From NCBI GenBank assembly GCA_016778895.1, contig JADHOR010000004.1, positions 58,335 through 122,334 on the forward strand: a DNA stretch of 64,000 bases, given 5' to 3'. The position numbers were made by a program, and so were the translations under genes. Source of the DNA: Candidatus Puniceispirillum sp. GTDB lineage: Bacteria > Pseudomonadota > Alphaproteobacteria > Puniceispirillales > Puniceispirillaceae. Each line of letters begins with the position of its first letter. The first letter of the stretch is position 1. The notes below the pieces were generated by a model that did no database searches, was not told where the DNA came from, and saw nothing but the letters and a program-made list of their open reading frames with translations. This document shows, one piece after another, positions 19,491-29,588 of this stretch.

Positions 19491-20501
19491 ATGAAAAAGT
19501 CCCATCTGGCGGGCAGTCTTCTTTTGCTATCATTGACCGGCTGTTCTTCGATCGGCAGTGGGTGGAGTAACACGGTCGATTTTATCTTCGGCCCGGATGA
19601 TGGCGCGGATCAACGTCAGGAAGCCGCTGCCCAGATGGCATCTGATGCAGCAGGCAGTGCCAATCCAGGGCAGGCTTTGGTTGACGGTGTTGTGAAGAAA
19701 AGCGTTGATAACGCTGCCATGTCAACTGTTGCTGCCATAGACAGTTCCATGGCCTACTCCAAAACTGACATCAGCATCACTGGCATCAAAAGCAAAAAGA
19801 CACGCTACTTTATCACAAACGTGAAAGGCTTTGAGCCTAGTGATGATGGCCAGGCGCAGACTTTCATGCAGTCATCGATTGGTAACGCTAACTCAAGAGC
19901 AGTTATCAACCTTGGCCTAGGGCGTCGTTACCTCAGTGACGACGAGAGTTTTCTTACTGGTTTCAACGCATTTCTTGATTATGATCCAAAGTATGGGCAT
20001 CAGCGGGTCAGCCTTGGGGCAGAGTTGAAAGCCTCGGCCTTCGAATTGACTGCGAATAGCTACAAGGCCCTGACCAAATCGAAAAAAGGCAAAAGCGGTA
20101 ATCAAGAACGAGCACTGGACGGGCATGATATCGAGCTTGGCGCACAAATCCCCTACATGCCGGCTGCACAGCTTTATTTGAAAAATTGGAAATGGAAGGG
20201 CGAAGATGGCGCGAGTGATACCAAGGGGAACACCTACAGTCTTGCGTTTTCACAGTTGATAAATGGTGTTCAGGTTGAGCTTGGCCGCAGAGACTATGAT
20301 GGGCTTCAAAAAGACGAGAATTTTGGCCATCTGACCTACACAATTCCAATGGGGGGTGCGCCTGCGCAGTCTAGCAAGCCATTATTCTCAAGTGAGATGT
20401 TTGAAAACGCATCGATGAAAGACAAAATGCTTGATAAGGTTCGGCGTAACAACGCAATTGTAACTCAAACCAAGTTCGTTGCTGCAGTTGGTGGAGTGTA
20501 A
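19491..20501 (+). CDS. lipoprotein with inverse-autotransporter-type beta domain
   Basis: A 336-residue protein with a lipoprotein signal peptide and lipobox LTGC (Cys18). Residues about 125-290 (INLGLGRRYLSDDESFLTGFN...FLDYDPKYGHQRVSLGAELK...ELTANSYKAL) follow the intimin/invasin beta-domain pattern. Known inverse autotransporters carry their passenger at the C-terminus of the same chain and normally have a cleavable Sec signal; here nothing but a short tail follows the barrel. GGAGA lies 8 bases before ATG at 19491. The next gene begins one base after its stop, so the two form one unit. Confidence 0.7.
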   Translation: MKKSHLAGSLLLLSLTGCSSIGSGWSNTVDFIFGPDDGADQRQEAAAQMASDAAGSANPGQALVDGVVKKSVDNAAMSTVAAIDSSMAYSKTDISITGIKSKKTRYFITNVKGFEPSDDGQAQTFMQSSIGNANSRAVINLGLGRRYLSDDESFLTGFNAFLDYDPKYGHQRVSLGAELKASAFELTANSYKALTKSKKGKSGNQERALDGHDIELGAQIPYMPAAQLYLKNWKWKGEDGASDTKGNTYSLAFSQLINGVQVELGRRDYDGLQKDENFGHLTYTIPMGGAPAQSSKPLFSSEMFENASMKDKMLDKVRRNNAIVTQTKFVAAVGGV

Positions 20502-20502
20502 A

Positions 20503-21381
20503 ATGAAAAAGCTTGTTACATATTCACTGGCATTTTTCGCTAGTCTGACACTCTCATCAACAGTTTTTGGCGGTGTGTCCAATTATGATGCATCCTCTGA
20601 TGGTGCCATGCCTGCATGTGCTAACGGTGCTGTGCCAGCGGGAACTAATCTGCTCTCTGATCCGGTGTGCCGCACTACACCAACTGTTTTTAAAGTCACA
20701 ATTTATGAAATGGGCTTGTGTAAGGCCCATCCGTTTGCCAACGGAACAGGCGTGACAATGGACAAAACAACCTGTTCTGTCGTTTTTTCGAATACAGCTG
20801 GTTCAACTGCAGATATTGCGAGCAGCATCGGTGGTGAGGACGCCCTTGAAGGTAACTCTTTTCCGCCACCAGAGGGAACATTCAAATACCCATATGCGAT
20901 TATGGGCACCTCTTTTACGGTTAACACTAAAGTAAAAGGCGAGGTTGGGACGGCGTTTGCAACGAAAACTTATGCGACTGCTGCGAATGGAACGTTTACA
21001 GATGTAACTGCTGGCGGCAGTGGAGTGGATTACGCAAGCCCTCTCGCTAATTTTGGCGGTGGTAAATGCGTTTCTGGATATATAAATGGCTCTACTGGTG
21101 TTGGGACAATTGATGGCTATTTGACCAATAGTGCCTTGGTGAGACGAGACGATGCTGACTTTGCAGGTGGTATTTGTACTGGTCAAACACGGTTGGTGGG
21201 CGTCTTTGATTTGAGCAGCCCATTTACCATTACACCCAATACCAGGATGGTTAAATTTAATTTTGTTCTTACGGATTATGGCGTTCAGGTAGAAGTAGAT
21301 GAAGACACGGACGCAAATCCTGGAAGGGTTAGAATGATAACCAGTGCCCCGTTCTCAGCATACTTTGAAGCGGTTGAGTGA
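20503..21381 (+). CDS. Cys-containing exported protein, partner of the beta-domain lipoprotein
   Basis: A 292-residue protein with a signal peptide (MKKLVTYSLAFFASLTLSS, cleavage near VFG). The mature part is rich in Gly, Thr, Asn and Ala and contains six Cys spread along its length (PAC, PVC, GLC, TTC, GKC, GIC), suggesting disulfides, and a C-terminal beta-rich segment. GGAG lies 7 bases before ATG, inside the end of the previous gene, so translation is probably coupled. I do not recognise the family. A surface-exposed or adhesin-like product is an inference from the neighbour. Confidence 0.7.
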   Translation: MKKLVTYSLAFFASLTLSSTVFGGVSNYDASSDGAMPACANGAVPAGTNLLSDPVCRTTPTVFKVTIYEMGLCKAHPFANGTGVTMDKTTCSVVFSNTAGSTADIASSIGGEDALEGNSFPPPEGTFKYPYAIMGTSFTVNTKVKGEVGTAFATKTYATAANGTFTDVTAGGSGVDYASPLANFGGGKCVSGYINGSTGVGTIDGYLTNSALVRRDDADFAGGICTGQTRLVGVFDLSSPFTITPNTRMVKFNFVLTDYGVQVEVDEDTDANPGRVRMITSAPFSAYFEAVE

Positions 21382-21686
21382 ACTTTGATTAAGATTTCTT
21401 AGTTCAATTTTCTTCAGTCACAGAATCCTCTGATCCAATGGTTAATGGCGCCTGATCAATTGTGGCCATTTGGTGCGTCACCAGCTTTTACCAATGATAT
21501 TAGCAATGATACCGGAAGAATTTGCGAGTGCACCCTTTGCTAGTTAACTCACTGTGATGAATGCCAACTAACCAAATACCCTCAAATTCAATCTAACAAA
21601 CTCTGATGGTGCCGCTGGATTAAATGAAGATGGTGGCATGGGATATATTCCAGTCCAACCCGTTACCACCCGTGTTCAACCCGCCA
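21382..21686. other. gene-free stretch at the right side of the accessory block
   Basis: No intact gene or RNA. One plus-strand frame near 21590-21712 reads like a fragment of protein (NSDGAAGLNEDGGMGYIPVQ) without a start codon, perhaps a remnant. I found no copy of the tRNA-Gly 3' end that could mark attR. Confidence 0.4.
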
Positions 21687-21869
21687 TTATTTGCCTGGAA
21701 TCATTGCTGTGACGAAATTACGAATGGCCATGCCGATCAAGATCGCGCCAAAACCATATACCGCCCGTTCCGCAATAGAGAATTGATCAGCAACTAGCAA
21801 GGAAAGGCAAATGATCACTGCCATAGCATAATTCAACGCCAAAATCGCGGCTCTAATTTTCAGCTTCAT
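21687..21869 (-). CDS. small two-helix membrane protein
   Basis: Sixty residues starting at ATG 21869 with GAGG five bases upstream (the track begins at GTG two codons earlier). Two hydrophobic helices (AAILALNYAMAVIICLSLLVA and YGFGAILIGMAIRNFVTAM) separated by a short polar turn. Family and role unknown. Good ribosome binding site and membrane-like composition argue that it is real. Confidence 0.55.
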   Translation of the reverse strand: MKLKIRAAILALNYAMAVIICLSLLVADQFSIAERAVYGFGAILIGMAIRNFVTAMIPGK

Positions 21870-22028
21870 CTGCACCTCATTTCAACTTGCAAAAAAGTAA
21901 GCATACCGCTGGCCTTTTCAAGAACTGGCTATCGCAGCATCAATCAAAGCATAAAAGATTTGAGATCGGGCTGCCAGCCCAGATTAATGAGATTACGTGA
22001 TGCTAATCAGCGCGCCGACATGCTGAAA

Positions 22029-22625
22029 TCAACCCCTATCACTGGGCTCATTAGCGCCACCCGCCGCTGGATTGCCCGCGCCTTGATGAAAGACTGCCGC
22101 CTCATCCTCCATTTCCAGCATCATCACATCATTGAATTTATTGAAAAAGGTACAGAGTGTGATGCGCAGGGTCAGCTCAACAATCTGGGTTTCGGTGAAA
22201 TGGGCACGCAAGGCATCAAACTGGCTATCACGCACCCGATTATGATCGCGTGTTACCTGTGCTGCATAGTCACGCACCAACCGGTCAAGCCGATCAAGAC
22301 CCGGACAATCCTCATCTAATATTCGGTCAACGACCTCACGCGATAACCCAAAATCCAGCAACCGCGGCCCATGATGCGCAACGCAGTAATCGCACCGGTT
22401 TATTGCCGACACCGTGACAATAGCGATTTCCAGATGGCGTTTATCCAGAATTGGGTTATCCGCCATTTCAAGCAGCATCCCCATAATGTGGCGAAGCGCA
22501 ATCGGCCGATGCGCAAAGATTTTCACCTGGTTCAAAAAGGGCCCATATTCATCTGCAAACCGCTGATAAACCGGCCTCACATCAGTCGGCACTTCGTCAA
22601 TAGCAACATCGCGAACACGCGCCAT
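22029..22625 (-). CDS. carboxymuconolactone decarboxylase/AhpD-family protein
   Basis: A 198-residue all-helical protein of the AhpD/CMD family. The redox motif CDYCVAHH near residue 80 matches the CxxC...H site used by AhpD-type thiol peroxidase partners; many members are annotated as peroxidase-related. ATG at 22625 (MARVRDVAID) with GGGAGA upstream is preferred to the track start. It stands alone and is divergent from amtB. The substrate is unknown. Confidence 0.8.
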   Translation of the reverse strand: MARVRDVAIDEVPTDVRPVYQRFADEYGPFLNQVKIFAHRPIALRHIMGMLLEMADNPILDKRHLEIAIVTVSAINRCDYCVAHHGPRLLDFGLSREVVDRILDEDCPGLDRLDRLVRDYAAQVTRDHNRVRDSQFDALRAHFTETQIVELTLRITLCTFFNKFNDVMMLEMEDEAAVFHQGAGNPAAGGANEPSDRG

Positions 22626-22941
22626 AATCTTTAATCTCCCGGTCATAAAGAGTGTCCGGCACTAAACCCCGGCACTAAACCCTGGGGCGAAAATAGCGAT
22701 GTTGGCAAGCCTGATCACGGCTGATGAGACTGCATCTAGCAACGGTCATTTTACCCTCTAAAGCTTTAGAAATGACTACTATTTAGGCAATAATGAAAAA
22801 ATCTGCCTTAAATATCACCAAATTCTAAATCAGCGATTAAATCTTTAGCATTTTTATTGATTTGATGGGGTTGATGACGAGACTGCGGCAACGGTTGTGC
22901 GCCAGCCTCAAGCGTGTGAAGCTTTTGACGGAGTTTTTGAG

Positions 22942-24246
22942 ATGCCATTTTTTCTTTCGGCCACCAGGCAGCTGGTTGCCGCCTTGCTTGCAACGAGCCT
23001 TTTTACCGCCCCTGCCCTGGCGGCGGATAGCGTCATTAATAGCGTTGATACAGCATGGATTTTGACAGCTACAGCACTGGTTCTTTTGATGACCCTGCCC
23101 GGCCTTGCGCTGTTCTATGCTGGCCTTGTGCAGTCGAAAAATGTTGTTTCAGTGCTGATGCATCATTTCGCTATCGCCGCGCTGATGTCGATATTATGGG
23201 TTGTTGCAGGCTATTCTCTGGCCTTTTCCGGCGACGGGGCATGGTTTGGCGATCTCGCTAACAGCTTTATGAGCGCCCTGACCATTGACGCCGCAAGTGG
23301 CACAATTCCGGAGTCAGTTTTTGCCACATTCCAGATGACCTTTGCGATCATTACGCCAGCACTTGTTATTGGTGCCTATGTCGAGCGGATGAAGTTTTCG
23401 GCAATCTTACTGTTTTCGGCGGTTTGGCTTTTGGTTGTCTATGCGCCAGTTACCCATTGGGTGTGGGGTGGCGGCATCATGGCTAGTTGGGGCGTTCTTG
23501 ATTTTGCTGGCGGTATTGTTGTCCATGCAACGGCTGGTACCGCGGCGTTGGTTTGTGCGCTGATCGTTGGCAAACGGCGCGGCTTTCCAAGTGCAATTCA
23601 GCCGCCGCATAGCCCCGTGCTGACGATGATTGGTGCCAGCATGCTGTGGATCGGCTGGTTTGGCTTTAACGGTGGCTCGGCGCTTGGTGCTGGCAACAGC
23701 GCCGGCATGGCGTTACTTGTTACCCACATCGCTGCGGCAACTGCCTCGCTAGTATGGATGGTTATCGAATGGGCACGGTTTGGTCGGCCATCGCTTGTGG
23801 GTATTGTAACTGGTATGGTTGCAGGCCTCGCAACGGTCACACCTGCATCGGGCTTTATTGGGGTTCCGGGCGGCCTGATCCTTGGTCTTGCGGGCGGTGT
23901 TGCCTGTTATTTCGCTGTTGACCTAATCCGAGTTAAATTAAAGATTGATGACTCGCTGGACGTCTTTGCTGTCCACGGGGTTGGCGGCATTCTTGGCAGC
24001 TTGCTTGTTGCCTATCTCGCCCTGCCAGCCTTTGGCGGCCTTGGCCTTGGTGACGGCGTAACCGCTGGCGGCCAGTTTATGGTCCAGCTATCCTCGGTTG
24101 CCATTACCGTTCTTTGGACGGGTGTTGCCAGCTATGTGATCCTTAAAGTTATCGGCATGCTTGTTGGGCTGCGGGTTGACCAGCAGGATGAGATCGAGGG
24201 CCTTGACCTTAGCCAGCATGGTGAGCGTGGCTATCACAACGGCTAA
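22942..24246 (+). CDS. amtB: ammonium transporter
   Basis: A 434-residue Amt/Rh family channel of the inner membrane that takes up ammonium. A cleavable signal (FTAPALAADS) precedes about eleven membrane helices. Family signatures LALFYAGLVQSKNV and FAGGIVVHATAGTAALV (with a pore His region) are present, as is FAVHGVGGILGS. ATG at 22942 has GGAG eight bases upstream and starts the signal peptide; the track start is earlier and lacks support. No glnK gene is adjacent, unlike the usual glnK-amtB pair. A strong terminator follows. Confidence 0.93.
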   Translation: MPFFLSATRQLVAALLATSLFTAPALAADSVINSVDTAWILTATALVLLMTLPGLALFYAGLVQSKNVVSVLMHHFAIAALMSILWVVAGYSLAFSGDGAWFGDLANSFMSALTIDAASGTIPESVFATFQMTFAIITPALVIGAYVERMKFSAILLFSAVWLLVVYAPVTHWVWGGGIMASWGVLDFAGGIVVHATAGTAALVCALIVGKRRGFPSAIQPPHSPVLTMIGASMLWIGWFGFNGGSALGAGNSAGMALLVTHIAAATASLVWMVIEWARFGRPSLVGIVTGMVAGLATVTPASGFIGVPGGLILGLAGGVACYFAVDLIRVKLKIDDSLDVFAVHGVGGILGSLLVAYLALPAFGGLGLGDGVTAGGQFMVQLSSVAITVLWTGVASYVILKVIGMLVGLRVDQQDEIEGLDLSQHGERGYHNG

Positions 24247-24272
24247 ACGCTTTTTATATCCGGTTATGAAGA

Positions 24273-24309
24273 CAGCGGCCTTTTTGATCAAAGGTCGCTG
24301 TTTTTTTTT
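24273..24309 (+). terminator. strong terminator after amtB
   Basis: CAGCGGCCTTT pairs with AAAGGTCGCTG (11 bp, one G-U) around a 6-base loop, then nine T residues. Confidence 0.9.
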
Positions 24310-24357
24310 ACCAGAAACTCAACGCCTGATGATCGGGTAATGCGATGGGGTTTGGCT

Positions 24358-25515
24358 TTACCCCAATTGGCCGTCTTGCCATTCGGTGCGCACCGCCTGA
24401 TCGGCCTCATGCGGCGTATAGCGGCGGTGCAGTGACGCCCAGACATCATCATCAACAAGCTGGCGTAACGCCCATACCGCCATCGCCCGAAGCAGGCTAG
24501 CAGGATGCTGCAAAAACGTCTCAACCGGCGAGATCAAGGCCTTGTCGCCGCTATTGCCAGCAGCGATCAAGACGTTCCGAAGAAACCGCTCATGGCCAGC
24601 GCGGCGCACCGGTGTACCGGCGAAATGGCGGCGAAAACCGGCATCATCAAGCCGAAGCAGGTCCGCCAGAGGCGGCAGCTCACCGCCAGCTTTTGCCATC
24701 AGCTTTTGCTCACTGGCAAGGCTGGCAAATTTGTTCCATGGGCAGATGGCCAGACAATCATCACAGCCAAAAATCCGATTGCCGATCGCCGCGCGAAATT
24801 CCCGATCAATGACGCCCTTATGTTCGATTGTCAGATAAGAGATACACCGCCTCGCATCCAGCCGGTACGGCGCGGGAAACGCATTCGTCGGGCAAATATC
24901 AAGACATTGCCGGCAACCACCGCAATGATCGGTCTCCGGCTCATCATAACGCATTAAGGCATCGGTAAGGATCACCCCTAAAAACAGCCATGAGCCAGCC
25001 TTGCGTGACACTAGATTTGTGTGTTTTCCCTGCCAGCCTAGCCCGGCGATTTGCGCCAATGGCTTTTCCATCAGCGGCGCGGTATCAACAAACACCTTGA
25101 CCACAGAACCGGTTTTTGCAGCAAACTGCCCGGCAAGCTGTTTCAACTTGCCCTTTACCACATCGTGATAATCCCGCCCGCGTGCGTAGACCGATATGTT
25201 GCCGGCCGATACCGCTGCTAGATTATCCATCGGGTTATGGTCAGGCCCGTAATTCATCCCAAGCACAATGGCGCTTTTTGCCTCTGGCCACATGGCCTGC
25301 GGTTGTCGGCGCTTTGCTGCCGTCTCGCGAAGCCAGCCCATATCGCCCTCAAAACCATCATCAAGAAACGCCGCCAACCCATCACGATTGCGCTGGCCAA
25401 TTTCCGCTGGACCAACTCCAAACAGCAAAAACCCCTCATCAGCCGCAGCCACTTCCAACCAGTCGCGCAGGTTTTTTCTTGCGTTTAAAATAGGATTTTG
25501 GGGCGGGTTGCTCAC
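24358..25515 (-). CDS. queG: epoxyqueuosine reductase
   Basis: A 385-residue cobalamin and 4Fe-4S enzyme that reduces epoxyqueuosine to queuosine in tRNA, the last step of Q synthesis. Two cluster motifs are visible: [12 protein letters not shown] near residue 195 and [12 protein letters not shown] near residue 250. The C-terminal HEAT-like region follows. It starts with GTG at 25515, overlapping the tgt stop by 4 bases (GTGA), so it is the third gene of a queA-tgt-queG operon. Confidence 0.95.
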   Translation of the reverse strand: MSNPPQNPILNARKNLRDWLEVAAADEGFLLFGVGPAEIGQRNRDGLAAFLDDGFEGDMGWLRETAAKRRQPQAMWPEAKSAIVLGMNYGPDHNPMDNLAAVSAGNISVYARGRDYHDVVKGKLKQLAGQFAAKTGSVVKVFVDTAPLMEKPLAQIAGLGWQGKHTNLVSRKAGSWLFLGVILTDALMRYDEPETDHCGGCRQCLDICPTNAFPAPYRLDARRCISYLTIEHKGVIDREFRAAIGNRIFGCDDCLAICPWNKFASLASEQKLMAKAGGELPPLADLLRLDDAGFRRHFAGTPVRRAGHERFLRNVLIAAGNSGDKALISPVETFLQHPASLLRAMAVWALRQLVDDDVWASLHRRYTPHEADQAVRTEWQDGQLG

Positions 25516-26651
25516 AATGGCTCGATATCTCCCAGTGCCTGTTCACGGTGAAAATCTGCCTCAAACTGGGCGAATTGACCGGCCTCGATGGCGCGCCGCA
25601 TTCCAGCCATCAGATCCTGATAATATTGAATATTATGCCAGCTTAGCAGCATTAAAGACAAAACCTCTTCGGCCTTAAATAAATGGTGCAGATAGGCTCG
25701 GCTAAAGCGTGAACAGGCCGGACAGCTACAGCCCTCATCCAGCGGCCGCGGATCGTCAGCATGGCGGGCATTTTTCAAATTCACCGGCCCACGGCGGGTA
25801 AACCCCTGACCAGTCCGGCCTGACCGGGTTGGCAGAACGCAGTCGAACATATCAATGCCGCGCGCCACACCCCCAACAAGATCGGCCGGTTTACCAACAC
25901 CCATCAAATAACGCGGCTTGTCTTGGCGCATCAGCGGCGTTGTTACCTCTAGCGTTTCAAACATCGCCTGCTGCCCCTCACCAACGGCAAGGCCGCCGAC
26001 TGCATAGCCTTCAAAATCAATCTCTTCCAGCGCAGCAACCGATTCTGCACGCAGATCAGCAAACACCGACCCCTGTACAATACCAAACTGGCCATAGCCG
26101 GGCCTTGGCACAAAGGCCGCGCGTGATCGTTTGGCCCAGCGCATCGACAAGGCCATCGAACTGGCCGCAACCGGTTTCGTTGCTGGAAACGGCGTACATT
26201 CATCAAAGGCCATAGTGATCGTGGCATCAAGAAGATGCTGAATTTCGGTCGAGCGCTCAGGCGTTAGCCGGTGCTTACTGCCATCAAGGTGTGATTTGAA
26301 TGTCGCCCCATTTTCATCGAGTTTGCGAAGCGGGCCAAGTGACATCACCTGAAATCCGCCCGAATCTGTCAATAAAGGGCCGTCCCATCCCATCATTTTG
26401 CGCACACCCCCAAGCCGTGCAACGCGTTCTGCCCCCGGACGAAGCATCAAATGATAGGTGTTTGCCAGAATGATGCTGGCACCCGTTGAGGCAACCGCAT
26501 CAGTCATCATGCCCTTAACCGTGGCGGCGGTACCAACAGGCATGAAAACCGGTGTTTCAACCGCGCCCCATGCAGTCTCAAGCCGGCCCCGTCGGGCCAT
26601 GCCATCACTGGCCTTCAGGGTAAACCCAAATTTCGTCGTTTGTTCAGACAT
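25512..26651 (-). CDS. tgt: tRNA-guanine transglycosylase
   Basis: A 379-residue TIM-barrel enzyme that swaps the wobble guanine of GUN anticodons for preQ1. Motifs include [13 protein letters not shown] with the general-base Asp, [24 protein letters not shown] with the nucleophile Asp region just before it ([10 protein letters not shown]), and the zinc site CSCPAC...H. It lies 43 bases after queA and overlaps queG. Confidence 0.97.
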   Translation of the reverse strand: MSEQTTKFGFTLKASDGMARRGRLETAWGAVETPVFMPVGTAATVKGMMTDAVASTGASIILANTYHLMLRPGAERVARLGGVRKMMGWDGPLLTDSGGFQVMSLGPLRKLDENGATFKSHLDGSKHRLTPERSTEIQHLLDATITMAFDECTPFPATKPVAASSMALSMRWAKRSRAAFVPRPGYGQFGIVQGSVFADLRAESVAALEEIDFEGYAVGGLAVGEGQQAMFETLEVTTPLMRQDKPRYLMGVGKPADLVGGVARGIDMFDCVLPTRSGRTGQGFTRRGPVNLKNARHADDPRPLDEGCSCPACSRFSRAYLHHLFKAEEVLSLMLLSWHNIQYYQDLMAGMRRAIEAGQFAQFEADFHREQALGDIEPL

Positions 26652-26694
26652 GACGGTATCCGTTCGGTAAGCAGCCAGCAGATGGCGGCACTAT

Positions 26695-27789
26695 TTAGTC
26701 GGTGATACTTTTGATGCTATCAATGATATCAGGAGATGGGTTGCGTGTCATGAAACAGGCATCCCCATAAGAGAAAAAGCGGTAATCATGCCGGATCGCG
26801 TGGCGATAGGCGGCGGCAATTTTACCCATGCCAACAAAGGCGCTCACCAGCATAAGCAACGTCGATTTAGGCAGGTGAAAATTCGTCAACAACACATCAA
26901 CAACATTAAACTTATAACCCGGCGTGATAAAAATATCGGTCTCACCGGCGAATTCCGTGACCGCACCCTGCTGTTGATAACAGGCCTCGAGAATCCGCAT
27001 ACTGGTGGTGCCAACAGCAATCACCCGCCCGCCTTGGCTGCGCGCCTTGGCAATTGCGGCTGCGGTTTCAGCGCTGATATGCCCCCATTCACTGTGCATC
27101 TTGTGATCTTTGATATCATCGACCGTTACTGGCAGAAACGTTCCGGCCCCAACATGCAATGTAACCGGCATGATCTTGGCCCCACTGGCGACAATCGCTG
27201 CTGCTAGCCGGTCGGTGAAATGCAGTCCGGCGGTTGGCGCCGCGACCGCACCAGGGTGCAGCGCGAACATGGTTTGATAATCCTGACGGTCGGTCGGATT
27301 TTCGCCGTCTGGACGGGTGATATAGGGCGGCAGAGGCATACTGCCATCGCGGTCAAGGCACGCATCAAGCTGTGCGCCAGTTAAGGGCGTCGTAAGTGCC
27401 GGATGAATAAAATCAAGCTCGACATCACCGCCATCGCCGCGGCCACGCACAACAGCCGCAAAATCCTCGGCGAAAATAATCACATCATTAATCCGGCATT
27501 TCTTGGCTGGCTTGGCAAAAACTCGCCAGCTATATTCGGATAGTCGTTTATGCAGTGTAACGCTGATTTTGGCCTCGCCGCGGCGCCCCTCAAGACGGGC
27601 CGGGATCACTTGGGTATTATTAACAATCAACACATCACCCGCGCCCAATAGCTGGGGCAAATCAGCCACCAGTCGGTCGGTTAAACCCTCGCCGGATAGA
27701 TCAAGCAGACGTGCGGATTCTCTTGGTTTAGCTGGCGCAGTGGCAATTTTTTCAGCCGCAAGGCTATAGTCGAATGCGTCAAGTTTCAT
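26695..27789 (-). CDS. queA: S-adenosylmethionine:tRNA ribosyltransferase-isomerase
   Basis: About 364 residues. It transfers the ribosyl part of SAM to preQ1-modified tRNA to make epoxyqueuosine. Family landmarks are DVLIVNNTQVIPARL, AAPTAGLHFT, HVGAGTFLPV, GTTSMRILE and TNFHLPKSTLLMLVSAF. MKLDAFDY at 27789 is the usual start; the track begins eight codons earlier. First gene of the queuosine unit; no preQ1 synthesis genes (queC, queD, queE) are in the window. Confidence 0.96.
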   Translation of the reverse strand: MKLDAFDYSLAAEKIATAPAKPRESARLLDLSGEGLTDRLVADLPQLLGAGDVLIVNNTQVIPARLEGRRGEAKISVTLHKRLSEYSWRVFAKPAKKCRINDVIIFAEDFAAVVRGRGDGGDVELDFIHPALTTPLTGAQLDACLDRDGSMPLPPYITRPDGENPTDRQDYQTMFALHPGAVAAPTAGLHFTDRLAAAIVASGAKIMPVTLHVGAGTFLPVTVDDIKDHKMHSEWGHISAETAAAIAKARSQGGRVIAVGTTSMRILEACYQQQGAVTEFAGETDIFITPGYKFNVVDVLLTNFHLPKSTLLMLVSAFVGMGKIAAAYRHAIRHDYRFFSYGDACFMTRNPSPDIIDSIKSITD

Positions 27790-27931
27790 GATATTACGCC
27801 CGGCCACTGGCACAGAAATTCAAAGGGTAAAAAATTTTGGTAATGTTAATCTGGCAAACGCGCACCGGGCAACAGTGGCGCATGGGTTGGCAAAAAGCGC
27901 CGCGCTCAAAGGCACCGAATTCAAAATGAGC

Positions 27932-28873
27932 CTATTCATAAATCTGGATCACACCTTCGACATGGCCGGCCTCGTTAACCACGACAAGACATTGCACGCG
28001 TGCTTCCAGCATTCTCGCCTCGGCAATTCCCATCATCTCATCAGGGCTGATCGTCAATGGCAACGGACTAGCCACATCACAGACTTTGGTTGTCGCAAGA
28101 TCGGCACCGCCAACAAGCAGCCGGCGCAAATCACCATCAGTAATCACGCCGGCCAGTTTTTGCGGGCTGCCAACCAATGCCAGCCCCAGCCTGCCTTCGG
28201 TCATCACAAGAAGGGCGTCCTGGACCGACGCCTCAGCATTAACAAAAGGCAAGTTTTGCGCGCGCATCTTGTCACGGACACGGGTCAGCAGCCGTCGACC
28301 AAGTGCCCCGCCCGGATGAGTGTTGGCAAAATCACTTTCCTGAAAGCCGCGCGCCTCCATCAGCGCAACCGCTATCGCATCCCCCAGAACCAGTGAATTC
28401 AGGCTCGACGTCGTTGGCGCCAAATTCAGTGGACAGGCCTCACGGTCAACCGAAATATCCAGAGAGATTTCAGCACTGGTCGCAATAATGCTATCAGGAT
28501 TGCCAGTCATGGCGATCAGCCGCGCCTCAAGCCGCTGAAAAGCCGGCAAAAGCCGGACAATTTCTTCGGTGGTGCCAGAATAGGATATAAGCAGAACGAT
28601 ATCACCGCGCCGCACCATCCCAAGATCGCCATGGATTGCCTCGGCGGGGTGTAAAAACAGTGATGGTGTGCCGGTTGATGCCAAGGTTGCCGAGATTTTA
28701 CGGCCAATGATGCCCGATTTACCCATCCCGCACACAACAACATGACCCGTACTAGCCTGCATCAGATCAACTGTTTTCGAAAAGCAATCGCCAAGCCCCG
28801 CCTCGAGACCGGTCAGCGCCTCACGATAGGCTGAAAACAACGTTTTTGCCGATGCAATTACATTGTTGGTCAT
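27932..28873 (-). CDS. kdsD: arabinose-5-phosphate isomerase (KdsD/KpsF family)
   Basis: A 313-residue protein with an N-terminal SIS domain (CGMGKSGIIGRKISATLASTGT...SYSGTTEEI) and two C-terminal CBS domains. It interconverts ribulose 5-phosphate and arabinose 5-phosphate, the entry step to Kdo for lipopolysaccharide. No other Kdo gene is adjacent here. Confidence 0.92.
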   Translation of the reverse strand: MTNNVIASAKTLFSAYREALTGLEAGLGDCFSKTVDLMQASTGHVVVCGMGKSGIIGRKISATLASTGTPSLFLHPAEAIHGDLGMVRRGDIVLLISYSGTTEEIVRLLPAFQRLEARLIAMTGNPDSIIATSAEISLDISVDREACPLNLAPTTSSLNSLVLGDAIAVALMEARGFQESDFANTHPGGALGRRLLTRVRDKMRAQNLPFVNAEASVQDALLVMTEGRLGLALVGSPQKLAGVITDGDLRRLLVGGADLATTKVCDVASPLPLTISPDEMMGIAEARMLEARVQCLVVVNEAGHVEGVIQIYE

Positions 28874-28982
28874 TCCGATGTGGCTCCTCTCGCTCTGCCA
28901 AACTGGACAGCTGTCTCATAACCGGTTTCGTGCCGAAAAGCCAGATCGGCGTCAGATTTATGCTCGTCCAGCCATTTGATAT

Positions 28983-29588
28983 TTACGAGCCTAAAATTTG
29001 CGTTGCCAGATCAAAATCTTCTGGCCGGTTTAAATTCATAAAGGGATCAGGCGTTCCGGTAAACTCAACAGTGACACAATGATAGCGCGCGGTAAAATCG
29101 TCGATTTTTCGCACCCCCTCGTCAATGACCGCACTACGCAACGCCCCCGCAATCGCTACCGGCCAGATCGCGAATACCGGATGCCGCCGTGTAAAGGACA
29201 TGGCTTGCGCAATTTCAGCACCATCGCCAACCGCGGATTCCAGTGCCGCAATCAGAGTGACCGGCAGAAACGGCGCATCGGTCGCCAGGCTAACCATATG
29301 TGTGCAATCATCGCGGTTTGCCTCCACCCATTCAAGGCCGGTTAACACGCCGGCTAGAGGCCCGGCATAGCCGTCAATCACATCGGCGCAAACTGGCAGG
29401 CAAAACTCGGCATAGCGCGCCGGATCACCGTTCGCATTTATCATCAACGGACGATCGGCGAAATCAACCCGATCAAGCACATGGCGTAGAACCGGCTTTC
29501 CTACCAGCATCATAAGGTTTTTGTCTCCGCCACCCATACGGCGCGCCTGGCCACCGGCAAGCAGGGTTACAGCTGATCTGATCGCCAT
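28983..29588 (-). CDS. mobA: molybdenum cofactor guanylyltransferase
   Basis: A 201-residue nucleotidyltransferase that adds GMP to molybdopterin to give the guanine dinucleotide cofactor used by DMSO-reductase-type enzymes such as formate dehydrogenase. The N-terminal loop LLAGGQARRMGGGDK binds GTP, and SLATDAPFLP holds the metal-binding Asp. Its start overlaps the fdhD stop by one base, so the two are cotranscribed and probably serve a formate dehydrogenase outside the window. Confidence 0.92.
   Translation of the reverse strand: MAIRSAVTLLAGGQARRMGGGDKNLMMLVGKPVLRHVLDRVDFADRPLMINANGDPARYAEFCLPVCADVIDGYAGPLAGVLTGLEWVEANRDDCTHMVSLATDAPFLPVTLIAALESAVGDGAEIAQAMSFTRRHPVFAIWPVAIAGALRSAVIDEGVRKIDDFTARYHCVTVEFTGTPDPFMNLNRPEDFDLATQILGS

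Noticed and set aside
16389-22028. Looked for a direct repeat of the tRNA-Gly 3' end as attR.
   Set aside because: No copy of the GGTTCGATTCCCGC-type end was seen by eye; the border of the island stays undefined.
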